Below are positions 11,325 through 23,499 of a DNA stretch of 64,000 bases, piece after piece. The position numbers and the translations under genes are program-made. The notes under the pieces were generated by a model, which was not told the origin of the DNA, made no database searches, and saw only the letters and a list, made by a program, of their open reading frames with translations. Source of the DNA: Alviniconcha marisindica (lineage: Eukaryota; Mollusca; Gastropoda; Provannidae); NCBI GenBank assembly GCA_018857735.1, contig JABMCL010002103.1, positions 1,230,001-1,294,000 of the forward strand, written 5' to 3'. Numbering within the stretch: the stretch's first letter is position 1; the number at the start of each line of letters is the position of its first letter.

Positions 11325-11938
11325 CTGAGGGAGAGAGAGGGAGGTAGAGATTAGGAAACATGGTGGACGGAGGGAGGGAGAAGGAGGGGGGTAGAAATAG
11401 GAAGCAAGGTGGACGGAGGGAGGGAGAAGAGAGAGAGGGAGAAGAAAGAGGGGGGGGTAAAGATAGGGAGACAGGGTGGACGGAGGGAGGGAGGAGAGAG
11501 AGAGGGGGTAGAGATAGGGAGAGAGGGTGGACGGAGGGAGGGAGAAGAGAGAGGGGGTAGAGATAGGGAGAGAGGGTGGACGGAGGGAGGGAGGAGAGGG
11601 GGGTAGAGTTAGGGAGACAAGGTGGACGGAGGGAGTGAGAAGAGCGAGGGAGGGGGTAGAGTTAGGGAGACAGGGTGGAAGGAGAGAAGGAAGGAGAAGA
11701 GAGAGGGAGGGAGAAGAAAGAGGGGGGAGAGATAGGGGATAGGGTGGACGGAGGGAGGGAGGAGGGGGAGTAGAAACAGGAAGCAAGGGGGACGGAGGGA
11801 GGGAGAAGAGAGAGAGGGTAGAGATAGGGAGAGAGGGTGGACGGAGGGAGGGAGAAGAGAGAGAGGGAGAAGAGAGAGGGGGTAGAAATAGGGAGAGAGG
11901 GTGGACGGAGGGAGGGAGAAGAGAGAGGGAGAAGAGAA
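11325..11938. repeat. Polypurine minisatellite (about 50 bp unit)
   Basis: Units of roughly 45-55 bp (gagggtggacggagggaggg, agaagagagag, gggtagagatagg). Almost entirely G and A on plus. Such mirror-like polypurine tracts can form triplex (H-DNA). Confidence 0.88.
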
Positions 11939-12129
11939 GACACCAGTTATGCACCGCCATCTTCACCTGTGGCATACATGTTCACATCAAGCTGATCAGC
12001 AGTGTCACCACAAACCGATTATTGGAACGTTGTGTTACTATCAAGGTTAATTATAACCATAATCAGCAAAAATCCAAATTAGCACCAGCTTCCACAGATG
12101 CGATCTGTTGCTGCGGTGAGATTCGCTTA

Positions 12130-12800
12130 CCCCCACCCCCACCCCCCGCCCCGCGAGAAGGGGGCGGTGGGAGAGAGAGGGGAGAGAGGGGAGGAGAATG
12201 AGAGAGGGGGGGGGCGGTGAGACAGAGAGGACCGGGTGAAGATGGAGGTAGGAGGGGATGAGACGGGGTGGGAGGGAGAAGGGGGGACAGTTAGGACAAA
12301 GGGAGGAAAGGGACATAGACAGCTAGGACAAAAGGAGGAAGGGGACATAGACAGCTAGGACAAAAGGAGGAAGGGGACATAGCTAGGACAAAGGGAGGAA
12401 GAGATCGAGAGACGGAGGAGGAGTGGGGGAGGGGGAGTGGAACGTGCTTTCCTAGTACTCTCCCCCTTCTTTCCCCGCTCTCCCTCCGTCTCTCCCCCTT
12501 CTTTCCTCGCTCTCCCTCCGTCTCTCGCCCTTCTTTCCCCGCTCTCCCTCCGTCTCTCCCCCTTCTTCCCCCGCTCTCCCTCCGTCTCTCGCCCTCTTCC
12601 TCCCTTTGTCCTAGCTGTCTATGTCCCTTTCCTCTCCATTTGTCCTAGCTGTCTATGCCCCCTTCCTCCCTTTGTCCTAGCTGTCTATGCCCCCTTCCTC
12701 CCTTTGTCCTAGCTGTCTATGCCCCCTTCCTCCCTTTGTCCTAGCTGTTTATGCCCCCTTCCTCCCTTTGTCCTAGCTGTCTATGCCCCCTTCCTCTCTC
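12130..12800. repeat. Inverted pair of minisatellites: polypurine arm then polypyrimidine arm
   Basis: 12130-12430 is purine-rich, with about 31-bp units containing gacatagacagctaggacaa. 12455-12595 has about 32-bp units tctcccccttctttcc. 12598-12800 has about 32-bp units carrying ttgtcctagctgtctatg, the reverse complement of the left arm. Strand asymmetry flips at about 12440. Confidence 0.85.
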
Positions 12801-12952
12801 TTCTCCCTCCAACCCTTTTTGATTGGTTGGAAGGTTGGTTGGGGGGTTGTGTTTATTTCTTTAACTGTACGCATGAAATGGTTTAAAACCTGTACAGCTG
12901 TGATTGGCTTTAATTTAGTATCAAACAAAAATGTGGCGGCCCCCCACCACTT

Positions 12953-13081
12953 GTAGGTCTCACTCGCCAGGCGCCCTACGCTTGTCCGTTAACCACCGAA
13001 ATGACGTGATGACGTTGTAGGTCTCACACGCCAGGCGCCCTACTCTTGTCCAGTAACCACCAAAATGACGTGATGACGTTA
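12953..13081. repeat. 64-bp direct duplication
   Basis: Two adjacent copies of a segment beginning gtaggtctcac(t/a)cgccagg and ending atgacgtgatgacgtt, with a few substitutions. Confidence 0.85.
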
Positions 13082-13665
13082 GAAACGTCTGGCGGCGGTG
13101 CTTCGCGTGTTGCTCTCGCGCTGTTGGCTCCGCACAACAACCACGTGGCGACTGGACCGTAGCGGAGGCCCAGGGCGCTTCGCTTGAGTGAGAGAGAAAA
13201 AAAACGCGCCGCACGTGCTGATGATCACCACTCACTGATGACCGCGCCACTGACCCATAGGTGGGAGGAGGGTGCGGGGGTGAAGGGGGTGGGGGTGGTG
13301 GGGGCGGGGGGTGTTTACTGACCGTAGCAGAGGCGTGAAGATGTCAGTCAACTTGAAAACCAGAAAACACGGAAAGTAGCTGAGCGGTTAACTGACCGCG
13401 GATCGAGCGCCGGCTGTGTCACAGTTGGTCACCCCCGACTGTCTGTGTCACAGCTGGTCACCCCCGAGTGGTTGTGAGGGACGCGGGCAACTCGGTGAGG
13501 ACAAGGCGTGAACGCTTTAGGCCCAAGCCGCATGCGGGGCTAAAAGAATGGACGGCGCGCCGCCACCGTCACCTTCACATAACGCGTCGGTCAGAGACGC
13601 GTTGTTGGTACTGTCCACTGAGCGCCAGGACGGTCAGTTAGCGTTGTACACAGGGCGTATGTTGT
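13082..13665. other. Unassigned GC-rich sequence with possible tRNA-like head
   Basis: No gene recognised. gtagctgagcggttaactga (about 13377) resembles a tRNA A box, but I see no convincing B box. A G-rich run lies at 13260-13312. Confidence 0.35.
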
Positions 13666-13689
13666 TGTTGTTGTTGTTTTTCAAACAAA

Positions 13690-13991
13690 TTTTTATTCAT
13701 TCATCGTAATCATAAGCTCAACAAATAAGTACAGGAAACACAAAAGCAATATGCTTATTTGAGTGTTACCTATAGATAAAATGATAATCACACAGACATT
13801 TACGATGGCAAGATGGCAAATTGTTGTCAAAACGTCAGAGGCAACAAAGACCAAAATGACAACAACAAAACAAACAAACAAGCAAACAAAACAAATAGCA
13901 AAACAACAACAACAAAACGGGAGGAGGGGGTGGGGGTTAAAAAAGCAAATAACTAACCGAATGGTCTAGTGATGTTGTCATAATTATTGAT

Positions 13992-14046
<55 letters not shown>

Positions 14047-14990
14047 AAAACGTGTACTTCTTCGCTTGTATCATAAACAAATTTTGGCAGACTTTTACAG
14101 ATTTACAAGCGGTCGGTTTGGCGCCAAAAGTCGTGGACTATAGCAAATATTTTCTTATTAGTTTCTAAATGTAGCTGGTCGTTTCCAAACAGAAGTGTAT
14201 TGATATTTCTTTCATTTCATCTAGTTTATTAATGGTTTTATTTCTAATACTATTATAAAGGGGACAATGTAGTAGGAAATGCTCTGATGTTTCTATCCTC
14301 TAGAATGCTCTATCCGCATGAACATATAGGGTCTTCTAACAGGTGGCGTCTGAATAAGTCATAATTTAAATCGCTAATAGCAAGTCGAAGTCTACAATGC
14401 TTAACTTGTTCCTTTCTAGAACCAAAATAATAATATATAGGAACCACAGTGTCATTCGTTGACAAATATTTTTTCAGCAGACTAATTGAAGGATTTGTTT
14501 GTATAGTTTGAGGTAATGTGTTCCACAGTTGGGTAGTTGACGAATGAATGAATTTGCATATAGTTCTGTTTTGTGAGCGGGAATGACTCTTTCATGTGGT
14601 CGTCTGCGATGATACGGGTTTGTTGTTGAAACTAGAGGTGGTACTAAGTTCGATAGGTATCCGGGGCATTGGTAATTAATCATTTTGTGAAACATTAATA
14701 GCTTGTGACGTTTTCGTCTTTCTTTTAGTGTGCAAAATCCAGATTCTTTATACAACTTTTCGTGGCTTGTTCCTCTAAAAGCTCCTAAAATAATTCTTAT
14801 AGCTTCCAAATGCAGGTTTTCGAGCATGTTTGAAAGTGTTCCAGTACAATTATCCCAAACAATGTCGGCGTAGTCAAACTGTGGGAATATAAAGGATTTG
14901 TACATAGTATCCAAGGCTTTTCTGCATAACTTGTACTTAAAGGAACGTAAACATGAAATAAGAAGGGTTACTTTTCTAATAATACTGTTT
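13690..14990 (-). pseudogene. Non-LTR retrotransposon 3' portion, dead copy
   Basis: Minus strand. The frame 14914-14474 reads MYKSFIFPQFDYADIVWDN and later GTSHEKLYKESGFCTLKERR. This is the C-terminal (thumb and connection) region of a LINE reverse transcriptase. The frame is broken near 14560 and resumes in another frame. Around 14310-14330 a CSCG motif resembles the start of the C-terminal Cys/His motif of some LINE polymerases, but it is interrupted. The element is truncated at its 5' side (no endonuclease, no catalytic YADD) and ends at 13690 with atgaatgaataaaaa. A (GA)n block (13994-14041) has expanded inside it. Not functional. Confidence 0.8.
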
Positions 14991-15000
14991 ATATGTTTTT

Positions 15001-15262
15001 CCCACCCCCTCCTCCCGTTTTGTTGTTATTGTTTTGCTTTTTGTTTTGTTTGCTTGTTTGTTTGTTTTTTTGTTGTCATTTTGGTCTTTGTTGGTTTTGT
15101 TGCCGCTGACGTTTTGACAACAATTTGCCATCTTGCCATCGTAAATGTCTGTGTGATTATCATTTTATCTATAGGTAACACTCAAATAAGCATATTGCTT
15201 TTGTGTTTCCTGTACTTATTTGTTGAGCTTATGATTACGATGAATGAATAAAATTTTGTTTA
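15001..15262 (+). mobile_element. 3' tail of the same LINE family, inverted relative to 13690-13930
   Basis: About 250 bp matching the reverse complement of 13690-13937, from ccaccccctcctcccg to gattacgatgaatgaataaa. The two tails face outward around about 1.07 kb, so a read-through transcript could fold into a long hairpin. Confidence 0.85.
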
Positions 15263-15269
15263 AACCAAA

Positions 15270-15989
15270 TAGCTAACGTCTTTATTCCTGTCGAGGTAAA
15301 CAATGAAACGGTTGAGGTGGTGTCTAATTTTAAGTATTTAAATACTCTGATAGATAATATAAGCTAGATTTTACAGATCTTATCTATCAAAGAAATCACA
15401 GCAACGCTTGTACCTCTTGCGAAAGCTGAGATCTTTTGATGTTAGTCATGAGCTGTCACAAATTGTGTACAAAAGTCTAGTGGACAGCGTTTTAACTTTT
15501 AAGATTGTTGTCTGGTATGGGAACCTGGGTGTGAAGGGGAAGGCAAAACTGGCACGTATTGTTGGGATGGCAGGAAAGATAGTTGGTGCAAAACAAGACT
15601 CCCTAAGCGATCTCTACCTTACAGCAGTTGAACGGAAAACCGCACGGATCTTAGACGACGCAAAGCACCCTCTTTTCTCAGTTTCAGGAACTCCGGTCGG
15701 GCCGACGATACAAAGTGCCGATTGCCAGGAAGAACGTGTACAAAAAATCTGTTATCCCAAGTGCTATTTCTGTTTTAAATTCTGGGGCAACTCACCCTGT
15801 GATAGTGTTGATCTGATGGATGCTTAAGTTACTCTTCTAGTTCACTGGCAGAATAACCCGGTATGCTTCAGGCTAATGTATATCACCATAACCGTCTTAA
15901 TTCTGAGTTAAATAACAAAAACTGCGTGCAGTATTTGCCCATGACAATTTACTCTGCGTGCGTGCGTGCGGGCGTGCGCGCTTTTTGCT

Positions 15990-16041
<52 letters not shown>

Positions 16042-16245
16042 TGTGTGTGTGTGTGTGTGTGTGTTAAATTTATATACTGCCTGGATTTGATATGTTGCTC
16101 CATAAAAGCTGCCTATATATGTTGCGATCGATTTCAGTATTTTGATGTTTTATTTTTTTTTATTTTTTTTATTTATTGTAATATTTATTGAATGTTTTAA
16201 GTGATTGATGAGCCAAAAGAATAATGTGTGTGTGTGTGTGTGTGC

Positions 16246-16331
<86 letters not shown>

Positions 16332-16520
16332 ATATATGTGTGTGTACGTATATGTGTATGCACATTGTTACTGTTATGTATGTTGCTTTTGTATTTGGGA
16401 GGTTTTTAGCTCCGTGTTTTATTGAATTGTTGATGTTTTATTGTAAAACGGATTGAATGACGAGCCAGAAGGCAAATTCTCTACACAGAGATAATAGGTA
16501 GTTGTATTGTATTGTATCAA
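15270..16520 (+). pseudogene. Non-LTR retrotransposon RT C-terminus and 3' UTR, frameshifted
   Basis: Plus strand. VNNETVEVVSNFKYL-like sequence at about 15300 leads into LRKLRSFDVSHELSQIVYK and ILDDAKHPLFS. This is the end of a LINE reverse transcriptase of the L2/CR1-like type (general resemblance, clade not proven). There is a stop near 15365. A one-base frame change near 15685 moves the conserved SGRRYKVPIARKNVY segment into another frame. The 3' UTR follows, with two GT/GC microsatellites (15955-16065 and 16225-16328), and ends in a short (attgt)n tail about 16500-16517. The 5' part is missing. Confidence 0.78.
15955..16328. repeat. (GC/GT)n microsatellites inside a LINE 3' UTR
   Basis: gcgt/gtgt tracts at 15955-16065 and (GT)n with a (GC)8 block at 16225-16328. 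Confidence 0.9.
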
Positions 16521-16818
16521 GGTAAAATAGCATCTAATAGACATAATGTTTGGAGCACAAATGTAAAAGAAAACGTCATTAAGAAAATCAGCCACAGTGA
16601 TTGTGTAGCAAAGACGTGAATTAGTATTTTCGACAGCGAAACAAAAAGTCGCCATTTTCCTTGGCTATAACGTTTGAAGAGCAGCTTAAATTTAGACAGT
16701 TTAATTATTAATGCTTGGGGTGCATTTAGAAATATATTCACGTTTTAAACACTTCATGTTTAAGAAAAACATACCACTGAAATTGGAACAATAACTGGAA
16801 AAGGAGAATACACATGCT

Positions 16819-16822
<4 letters not shown>
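16521..16822. other. Unassigned AT-rich sequence
   Basis: No coding, tRNA or repeat signature that I can name. Confidence 0.5.
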
Positions 16823-16903
<81 letters not shown>

Positions 16904-16925
16904 CACACACACACACACACACACC
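16823..16925. repeat. (CA)n microsatellite
   Basis: About 100 bp CA repeat preceded by a short GC alternation. Confidence 0.95.
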
Positions 16926-17314
16926 GCCGCTAACATCCGTAGAAAAGTGTTAACCAGTGGAGCTACCGGTGACCGTAAGGAACGCGCGTCTTCGTGCAGG
17001 CCCACCACCCGGTCAATTTGACAATGGACACGAATCAGGTGTTTTCACCCAGCGATTCTCAGACGAGTACATGTACACAAGCTTTGCCTGGTTGTACAAC
17101 TGAAAACCACGCTGTAAGCCGAGGTCAGCAAGGGTACATTATGTCAACGGTCCAAACACAAACTTCTCAGGAATGCACCCGTTCCAGCTGACCGAGCGTT
17201 TGGTGCAGGTCGTTGATCTCGGTGCAGTCAACTGTAATCAAGCCTACGTTTGGAACTAACGAGCGGGTCAGCCGTAATGCAGGTCACACACTAACTGCCA
17301 TTAACCAAGGAGAT
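16926..17314. other. Unassigned sequence
   Basis: Ordinary composition; a 65-codon plus frame (16994-17191) has no recognised motif. The 32-bp array begins at its right edge. Confidence 0.5.
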
Positions 17315-19495
17315 CCGTGCCAATGTTCGAAAATAACTACCGAGATCTGTAGCAATCCTACCAACCACTATGGAGCTCTGTAGCAGTTTTAGGAAATAAC
17401 TATGGAGATCTGCAGCATTCAGTCTCAGAAAATAACTATGGAGATCTGTAGCAGTCATGGGAAACAACTCCGGAGACAACTCTGGAGATCTGTAGCAGTC
17501 ATGGGAAACAACTCTGAAGATCTGTAGCAGTCATGGGAAACAACCTTGGAGATCTGTAGCAGTCATAGGAAAAAACCTGGAGATCTGTAGCAGTCATGGG
17601 AAACAACTCTGGAGATCTGTAGCAGTCATGGGAAACAACTCTGGAGATCTGTAGCAGTCATGGGAAACAACTCTGGAGATCTGTAGCAGTCATAGGAAAC
17701 AACCCTGGAGATCTGTAGCAGTCATGGGAAACAACCCTGGAGATCTGTAGCAGTCATGGGAAACAACTCTGAAGATCTGTAGCAGTCATGGGAAACAACT
17801 CTGGAGATCTGTAGCAAGTCATGGGAAACAACTCTGGAGATCTGTAGCAGTCATGGGAAACAACTCTGGAGATCTGTAGCAGTCATGGGAAACAACTCTG
17901 GAGATTGTACAGTCATGGGAAACAACTCTGAGATCTGTAGCAGTCATGGGAAACAACTCTGGAGATCTGTAGCAGTCATGGGAAACAACTCTGGAGATCT
18001 GTAGCAGTCATGGGAAACAACTCTGGAGATCTGTAGCAGTCATGGGAAACAACTCTGGAGACAACTCTGGAGATCTGTAGCAGTCATGGGAAACAATTCT
18101 GGAGATCTGTAGCTGTAGCAGTCATAGGAAACAACCCTGGAGATCTGTAGCAGTCATGGGAAAAACTGGAGATCTGTAGCAGTCATGGGAAACAACTCTG
18201 GAGATCTGTAGCAGTCATGGGAAACAACTCTGGAGATCTGTAGCAGTCATGGGAAACAACTCTGGAGATCTGTAGCAGTCATGGGAAACAACTCTGGAGA
18301 TCTGTAGCAGTCATGGGAAACAACTCTGGAGATCTGTAGCAGTCATGGGAAACAACTCTGGAGATCTGTAGCAGTCATGGGAAACAACTCTGGAGATCTT
18401 TTAGCAGTCATGGGAAACAACTCTGGAGATCTGTAGCAGTCATGGGAAACAACTCTGAAGATCTGTAGCAGTCATGGGAAACAACTCTGGAGAGCTGTAG
18501 CAGTCATGGGAAACAACTCTGGAGATCTGTAGCAGTCATGGGAAACAACTCTGGAGATCTGTAGCAGTCATGGGAAACAACTTCTGGAGGAAAAAACTCT
18601 GGAGATCTGTAGCAGTCATGGGAAACAACTCTGGAGAAAAACTCTGGAGATCTGTAGCAGTCATGGGAAACTAACCCTGAGATCTGTAGCAGTCATGAAA
18701 AAGGGGGGTGGGAAACTGGAGATCTGTAGCAAATCATGGGAAACAACTCTGGAGATCTGTAGCAGTCATGGGAAACAACTCTGGAGATTTGTAGCAGTCA
18801 TGGGAAACAACTCTGAAGATCTGTAGCAGTCATGGGAAACAACTCTGGAGACAACTCTGGAGATCTGTAGCAGTCATGGGAAACAACTCTGGAGATCTGT
18901 AGCAGTCATGGGAAACAACTCTGAAGATCTGTAGCAGTCATGGGAAACAACTCTGGAGACAACTCTTTGGGGATCTGTAGCAGTCATGGGAAACAACTCT
19001 GGAGATCTGTAGCAGTCATGGGAAACAACTCTGAAGATCTGTAGCAGTCATGGGAAACAACTCTGGAGATCTGTAGCAGTCATGGGAAACAACTCTGGAG
19101 ATCTGTAGCAGTCATGGGAAACAACTCTGAAGATCTGTAGCAGTCATGGGAAACAACTCTGGAGATCTGTAGCAGTCATGGGAAACAACTCTGGAGATTT
19201 GTAGCAGTCATGGGAAACAACTCTGGAGATCTGTAGCAGTCATGGGAAACAACTCTGGAGACAACTCTGGAGATCTGTAGCAGTCATGGGAAACAATTCT
19301 GGAGATCTGTAGCTGTAGCAGTCATAGGAAACAACCCTGGAGATCTGTAGCAGTCATAGGGGGAAAAAACTGGAGATCTGTAGCAGTCATGGGAAACAAC
19401 TCTGGAGATCTGTAGCAGTCATGGGAAACAACTCTGGAGATTTGTAGCAGTCATGGGAAACAACTCTGAAGATCTGTAGCACTCATAAACAACTA
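17315..19495. repeat. 32-bp minisatellite, about 65 copies
   Basis: Unit: tggagatctgtagcagtcat plus gggaaacaactc. Nearly every copy has a BglII site (agatct). Occasional insertions include a ggagacaactct duplication. A distinctive run of variants at 18061-18120 recurs at 19261-19320, exactly 1200 bp apart, showing a higher-order duplication. The largest simple array in the window. Confidence 0.95.
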
Positions 19496-19649
19496 GGGGG
19501 AATCTGTAGCAGTCGGGGGGGGGGGGTACGGAAATCATATCTCTGGCAGTCCGAGGGGTGTGTGGACTAATCAGATCATATCTGTAGCAGTCAGGGATGG
19601 GGGAGGAACTGATCAGATCTGTAGCAGGGGGGGGGGGGGGGGTAACCAG
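19496..19649. repeat. Degenerate junction between two arrays, with poly-G runs
   Basis: Broken copies of the 32-bp unit (agatctgtagcag) interrupted by G runs (19518-19528 and 19627-19643). Confidence 0.75.
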
Positions 19650-20158
19650 TGAAGTCTGTAACAGTCTTAGGAAAGGGTTGGTTAACAATGAGGTCTGTAA
19701 CCGTCTTAGGAAAGGGTTGGTTAACAATGAGGTCCGTAACAGTCTTAGGAAAGCGTTGGTTAACAATGAGGTCTGTAACCGTCTTAGGAAAGCCTTGGTT
19801 AACAATGAGGTCTGTAACCGTCTTAGGAAAGCGTTGGTTAACAATGAGGTCCGTAACAGTCTTAGGAAAGCGTTGGTTAACAATGAGGTCTGTAACCGTC
19901 TTAGGAAAGCGTTGGTTAACAATGAGGTCTGTAACCGTCTTAGGAAAGCGTTGGTTAACAATGAGGTCCGTAACAGTCTTAGGAAAGCGTTGGTTAACAA
20001 TGAGGTCTGTAACCGTCGTAGGAAAGGGTTGGTTAACAATGAGGTCCGTAACCGTCTTAGGAAAGGGTTGGTTAACAATGAGGTCTGTAACCGTCTTAGG
20101 AAAGGGTTGGTTAACAATGATGTCTGTAACCGTCTTAGGAAAGGGTTCGTTAACAATT
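19650..20158. repeat. 39-bp minisatellite related to the 32-bp array
   Basis: Thirteen copies of a 39-bp unit (aatgaggtctgtaaccgtct plus taggaaagggttggttaac). The core gaggtctgtaaccgtctt-agg aligns with gagatctgtagcagtcatggg of the preceding array. It is open on both strands because 39 is divisible by three; no evidence of coding. Confidence 0.92.
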
Positions 20159-20214
20159 AGATTTCAACGTCCTGTCTACTGCAAAGGTCAACTCAGAATC
20201 ACCTCTTGACAGTG

Positions 20215-20775
20215 TTACAGGTGTCCTTAGTGGTCTGCTGGTTACAGGTGTCCTTGGTGGTCTACTGACAGTGCTGCAGGTGTCCTTAGTGGTCTACTGA
20301 GAATGCTACAGGGACTTTGTGGGTGATGTGGTCCCACAGTGACGCTGTAGGTGGTGATGTGGTCCCACAGGGACGTTGTGGGTGGTGATGTGGTCCCACA
20401 GGGACGTTGTCGGTGATGTGGTCCCACAGTGACGCTGTGGGTGGTGAAGTTGTCCCACAGGGATGTTGTGGGTGCTGATGTGGTCCCACAGGGACGTTGT
20501 GTGTTAAGTGGTCCCACAGGGACGTTGTGTGTTAAGTGGTCCCACGGGGACGTTGTCGGTGAGGTGGTCCCACAGGGACGTTGTGTGTGGTGATGTGGTC
20601 CCACACGGACGTTGTGTGTGAGGTGGTCCCACAGGGACGTTGTGTGTGAGGTGGTCCCACAGGGACGTTGTGTGTGAAGTGGTCCCACAGGGCCGTTGTC
20701 GGTGAGGTGGTCCCACAGGGACGTTGTGGGTGGTGATGTGGTCCCACAGGGATGTTGTGGGTGATGTGGTTCTCC
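20215..20775. repeat. 27-33 bp minisatellite
   Basis: About three units of acaggtgtccttagtggtct (20215-20300), then about 16 units of gtggtcccacagggacgttg plus a variable tgtgtgag spacer. Minus-strand frames are open (CGTTSPPTTSLWDH-type); not called coding. Confidence 0.88.
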
Positions 20776-21371
20776 GGGGAACGCTTTTAGGCGGGTAAAA
20801 CTTCTGATATTACGCCGGGTCTGCCTCATCACACCTCCACGCTTTGGGATTATAGGTATGGTATGCTTTCGAACGGAGCTGCTGTAGATTCCGCTCCTGT
20901 CAGTCAAGGCGGCTTTGACTCTCCGGCCAGGAACACGTTTATTGCCCGTTTGGGGCATCTTGCTTCTTCGTCTTTTTTTTCTTTTCTTTTTAATATTATA
21001 TTACTTTTTTTTCTTTTTCTTTTTACAGTTCGCTTTGATAATCATACGGTTCCATGCGTGAATCATCCCAATGGCGAAAACTTGGCGGCAGTCCTGTTCA
21101 TTTCACCACCGCACGGCGACCTGCTCTGATGGCTCCATTCTCCACTTCATTCACCACGTGACAAAAAAATCGGTCTCCTGTGCTTCCTCAGTGGAGGTCA
21201 CAGCCCTTTCATACGCGCTCCGCTAAATCGTTCTGGAGCAATTACACCTAGAGGCCCCCTCCCATGTCCCCCGTCCCCCCGGTTCTTTTCTTGGCACGGG
21301 TTCTTCAGTCTCTCTGCATCCGCCTTGCCACTAGCGCCGTCTAGGGGGAAAAAAATCTAAGGTACACTGCC
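20776..21371. other. Unassigned sequence
   Basis: T-rich around 20965-21030. No recognised gene, tRNA or element. Confidence 0.5.
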
Positions 21372-22170
21372 ACTCCCTCAGTGTGAGAAGACCCGCTACC
21401 ACTCTCTCAGTGTGTGAAGGCCTAATACCACTCTTTCAATGTGTGAAGGCCCAATACCACTCTCTCAGTGTGAGAAGGTCCAATACCACTCTTTCAATGT
21501 GTGAAGGTCCAATACCACTCTTTCAATGTGTGAAGGTCCAATACCACTCTCTCAGTGTGAGAAGACCCGCTACCACTCTCTCAGTGTGAGAAGGTCCAAT
21601 ACCACTCTTTCAATGTGAGAAGGTCCAATACCACTCTTTCAATGTGAGAAGGTCCAATACCACTCTCTCAGTGTCAGAAGGCACAATACCACTCTCTCAG
21701 TGTGAGAAGGTCCAATACCACTCTTTCAATGTGAGAAGGTCCAATACCACTCTTTCAATGTGAGAAGGCCCAATACCACTCTCTCAGTGTCAGAAGGCAC
21801 AATACCACTCTCTCAGTGTGAGAAGGTCCAATACCACTCTTTCAATGTGAGAAGGCCCAATACCACTCTCTCAGTGTCAGAAGGCACAATACCACTCTCT
21901 CAGTGTGAGAAGGTCCAATACCACTCTTTCAATGTGAGAAGGCCCAATACCACTCTTTCAATGTGAGAAGGTCCAATACCACTCTTTCAATGTGAGAAGG
22001 TCCAATACCACTCTTTCAATGTGAGAAGGCACAATACCACTCTCTCAGTGTGAGAAGGCACAATACCACTCTTTCGGTGTGAGAAGGCCCAATACCACTC
22101 TCTCAGTGTGAGAAGTGATACTACCACTCTCTCAGTGTGAGAAGGCACAATACCACTCTCTCAGTGTCAG
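21372..22170. repeat. 29-bp minisatellite
   Basis: About 27 copies of ccactctctcagtgtgagaa plus ggtccaata. Two main variants (ctctcagtgtgag, ctttcaatgtgag) alternate in patches. Confidence 0.93.
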
Positions 22171-22207
22171 CAGTAGCTCTTAATGTGTGTAACTGTTGCA
22201 GCATGTG

Positions 22208-22545
22208 TTGTCACCGGGCATGTATTGTCACCGGGCATGTATTGTCGCGGGGCATATATTGTCACCGGGCATATACTGTCACTTGGCATATATTGTCACC
22301 GGGCATATACTGTCACTTGGCATATATTGTCACCAGGCATATACTGTCACCGGGCATATACTGTCACTTGGCATATACTGTCACCGGGCATATACTGTCA
22401 CCGGGCATATACTGTCACCGGGCATATACTGTCACTTGGCATATACTGTCACCGGGCATATACTGTCACCGGGCATATACTGTCACCGGGCATATACTGT
22501 CACCGGGCATTTATTGTCACCGAGCATATATTGTCACCGGCGACG
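22208..22545. repeat. 17-bp minisatellite
   Basis: About 20 copies of tgtcaccgggcatatac with a tgtcacttggcatatac variant. Degenerate copies continue to about 22625. Confidence 0.92.
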
Positions 22546-23049
22546 ATCTGTCTCGACGTTCACGGTACATTTTTTTTTCGCCGGCACATAATGTCGCCGG
22601 TACATATCGTCGCCGGTGACAATATAATATTATGCCGATGTTCACGGCACACATTGTCAGCAGTCGTCAGAGCAACAATAACAACAAAACATTCAGAGAT
22701 GACGATGACGATGCTGATAACATCATGATGATCATTATAGTAATAGAAACATGTTACACTTGATTTTTGTTACAGCTGAAAGTTCATCATACATGATTTA
22801 CTGATAGTATGACCAGCGAGTCGCTACACGCTTCGGTTGGTGAACTCTTTTTTCAGATGTATTGTATAGTTCTGTATTGGATTATGCATTGTACTACGCT
22901 GGTTTATATAACACTATGTGTTGCATAGTTCTGTATTGGATTATGCACTGTTGTACGCTGATTTACAATACTATGTGTTGCTTCATTGGATGGCTGACTC
23001 TTCGTAGACAAGGATGTGGAAAGGTTAAGGGTCAGCTCCCGCACGCAAC
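22546..23049. other. Unassigned sequence with a 64-bp direct duplication
   Basis: gttctgtattggattatgca occurs twice within two copies of a 64-bp segment (22858-22985). Otherwise nothing recognised. Confidence 0.6.
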
Positions 23050-23430
23050 TTGGTGGCTGCTGGTCTGGTTGTTGTGCAGACCCTGCTGGTCTGGTTGTTG
23101 TGCAGACCCTGCTGGTCTAGTTGTTGATGGTTGTCGTGCAGACCCTACTGGTCTGGTTGTTGATGGTTGTCGTGCAGACCCTGCTGGTCTGGTTGTTGTT
23201 GTGCAGATCCTGCTGGTCTGGTTGTTGTGCAGATCCTGCTGGTGTGGTTGTTGATGGTTGTTGATGTGCAGACCCTGTTGGTGTGGTTGTTGATGTGCAG
23301 ACCCTGCTGGTGTGGTTGTTGATGTGCAGACCCTGCTGGTCTGGTTGTTGATGTGCAGACCCTGCTGGTCTGGTTGTTGATGTGCAGACCCTGCTGGTCT
23401 GGTTGTTGATGTGCAGACCCTGCTGGCTGT
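23050..23430. repeat. 24-35 bp minisatellite
   Basis: Units built from gcagaccctgctggtctggt plus tgttgatgt or shorter linkers. Open on minus (QQPDQQGLHINN type). Confidence 0.9.
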
Positions 23431-23499
23431 GGTCTGGCTATGGCTGGGGCTGAGGCTGCTCTCTCCCATTGCCTCCTGCCTCTTTCCTTTCTGGCTTTA

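Noticed and set aside
12047..12130. Minus-strand ADYGYN as the missing MMP propeptide exon (YGYL motif)
   Set aside because: The frame hits a stop two codons later, surrounding residues do not fit and splice phases do not match.
17315..19495. CRISPR-like direct repeats
   Set aside because: The 32-bp units are contiguous with no variable spacers; this is a minisatellite in a eukaryotic genome.
22208..22545. Telomere- or centromere-type satellite
   Set aside because: A short 17-bp array of about 20 copies; no TTAGGG-type repeat and no kilobase-scale satellite in the window.
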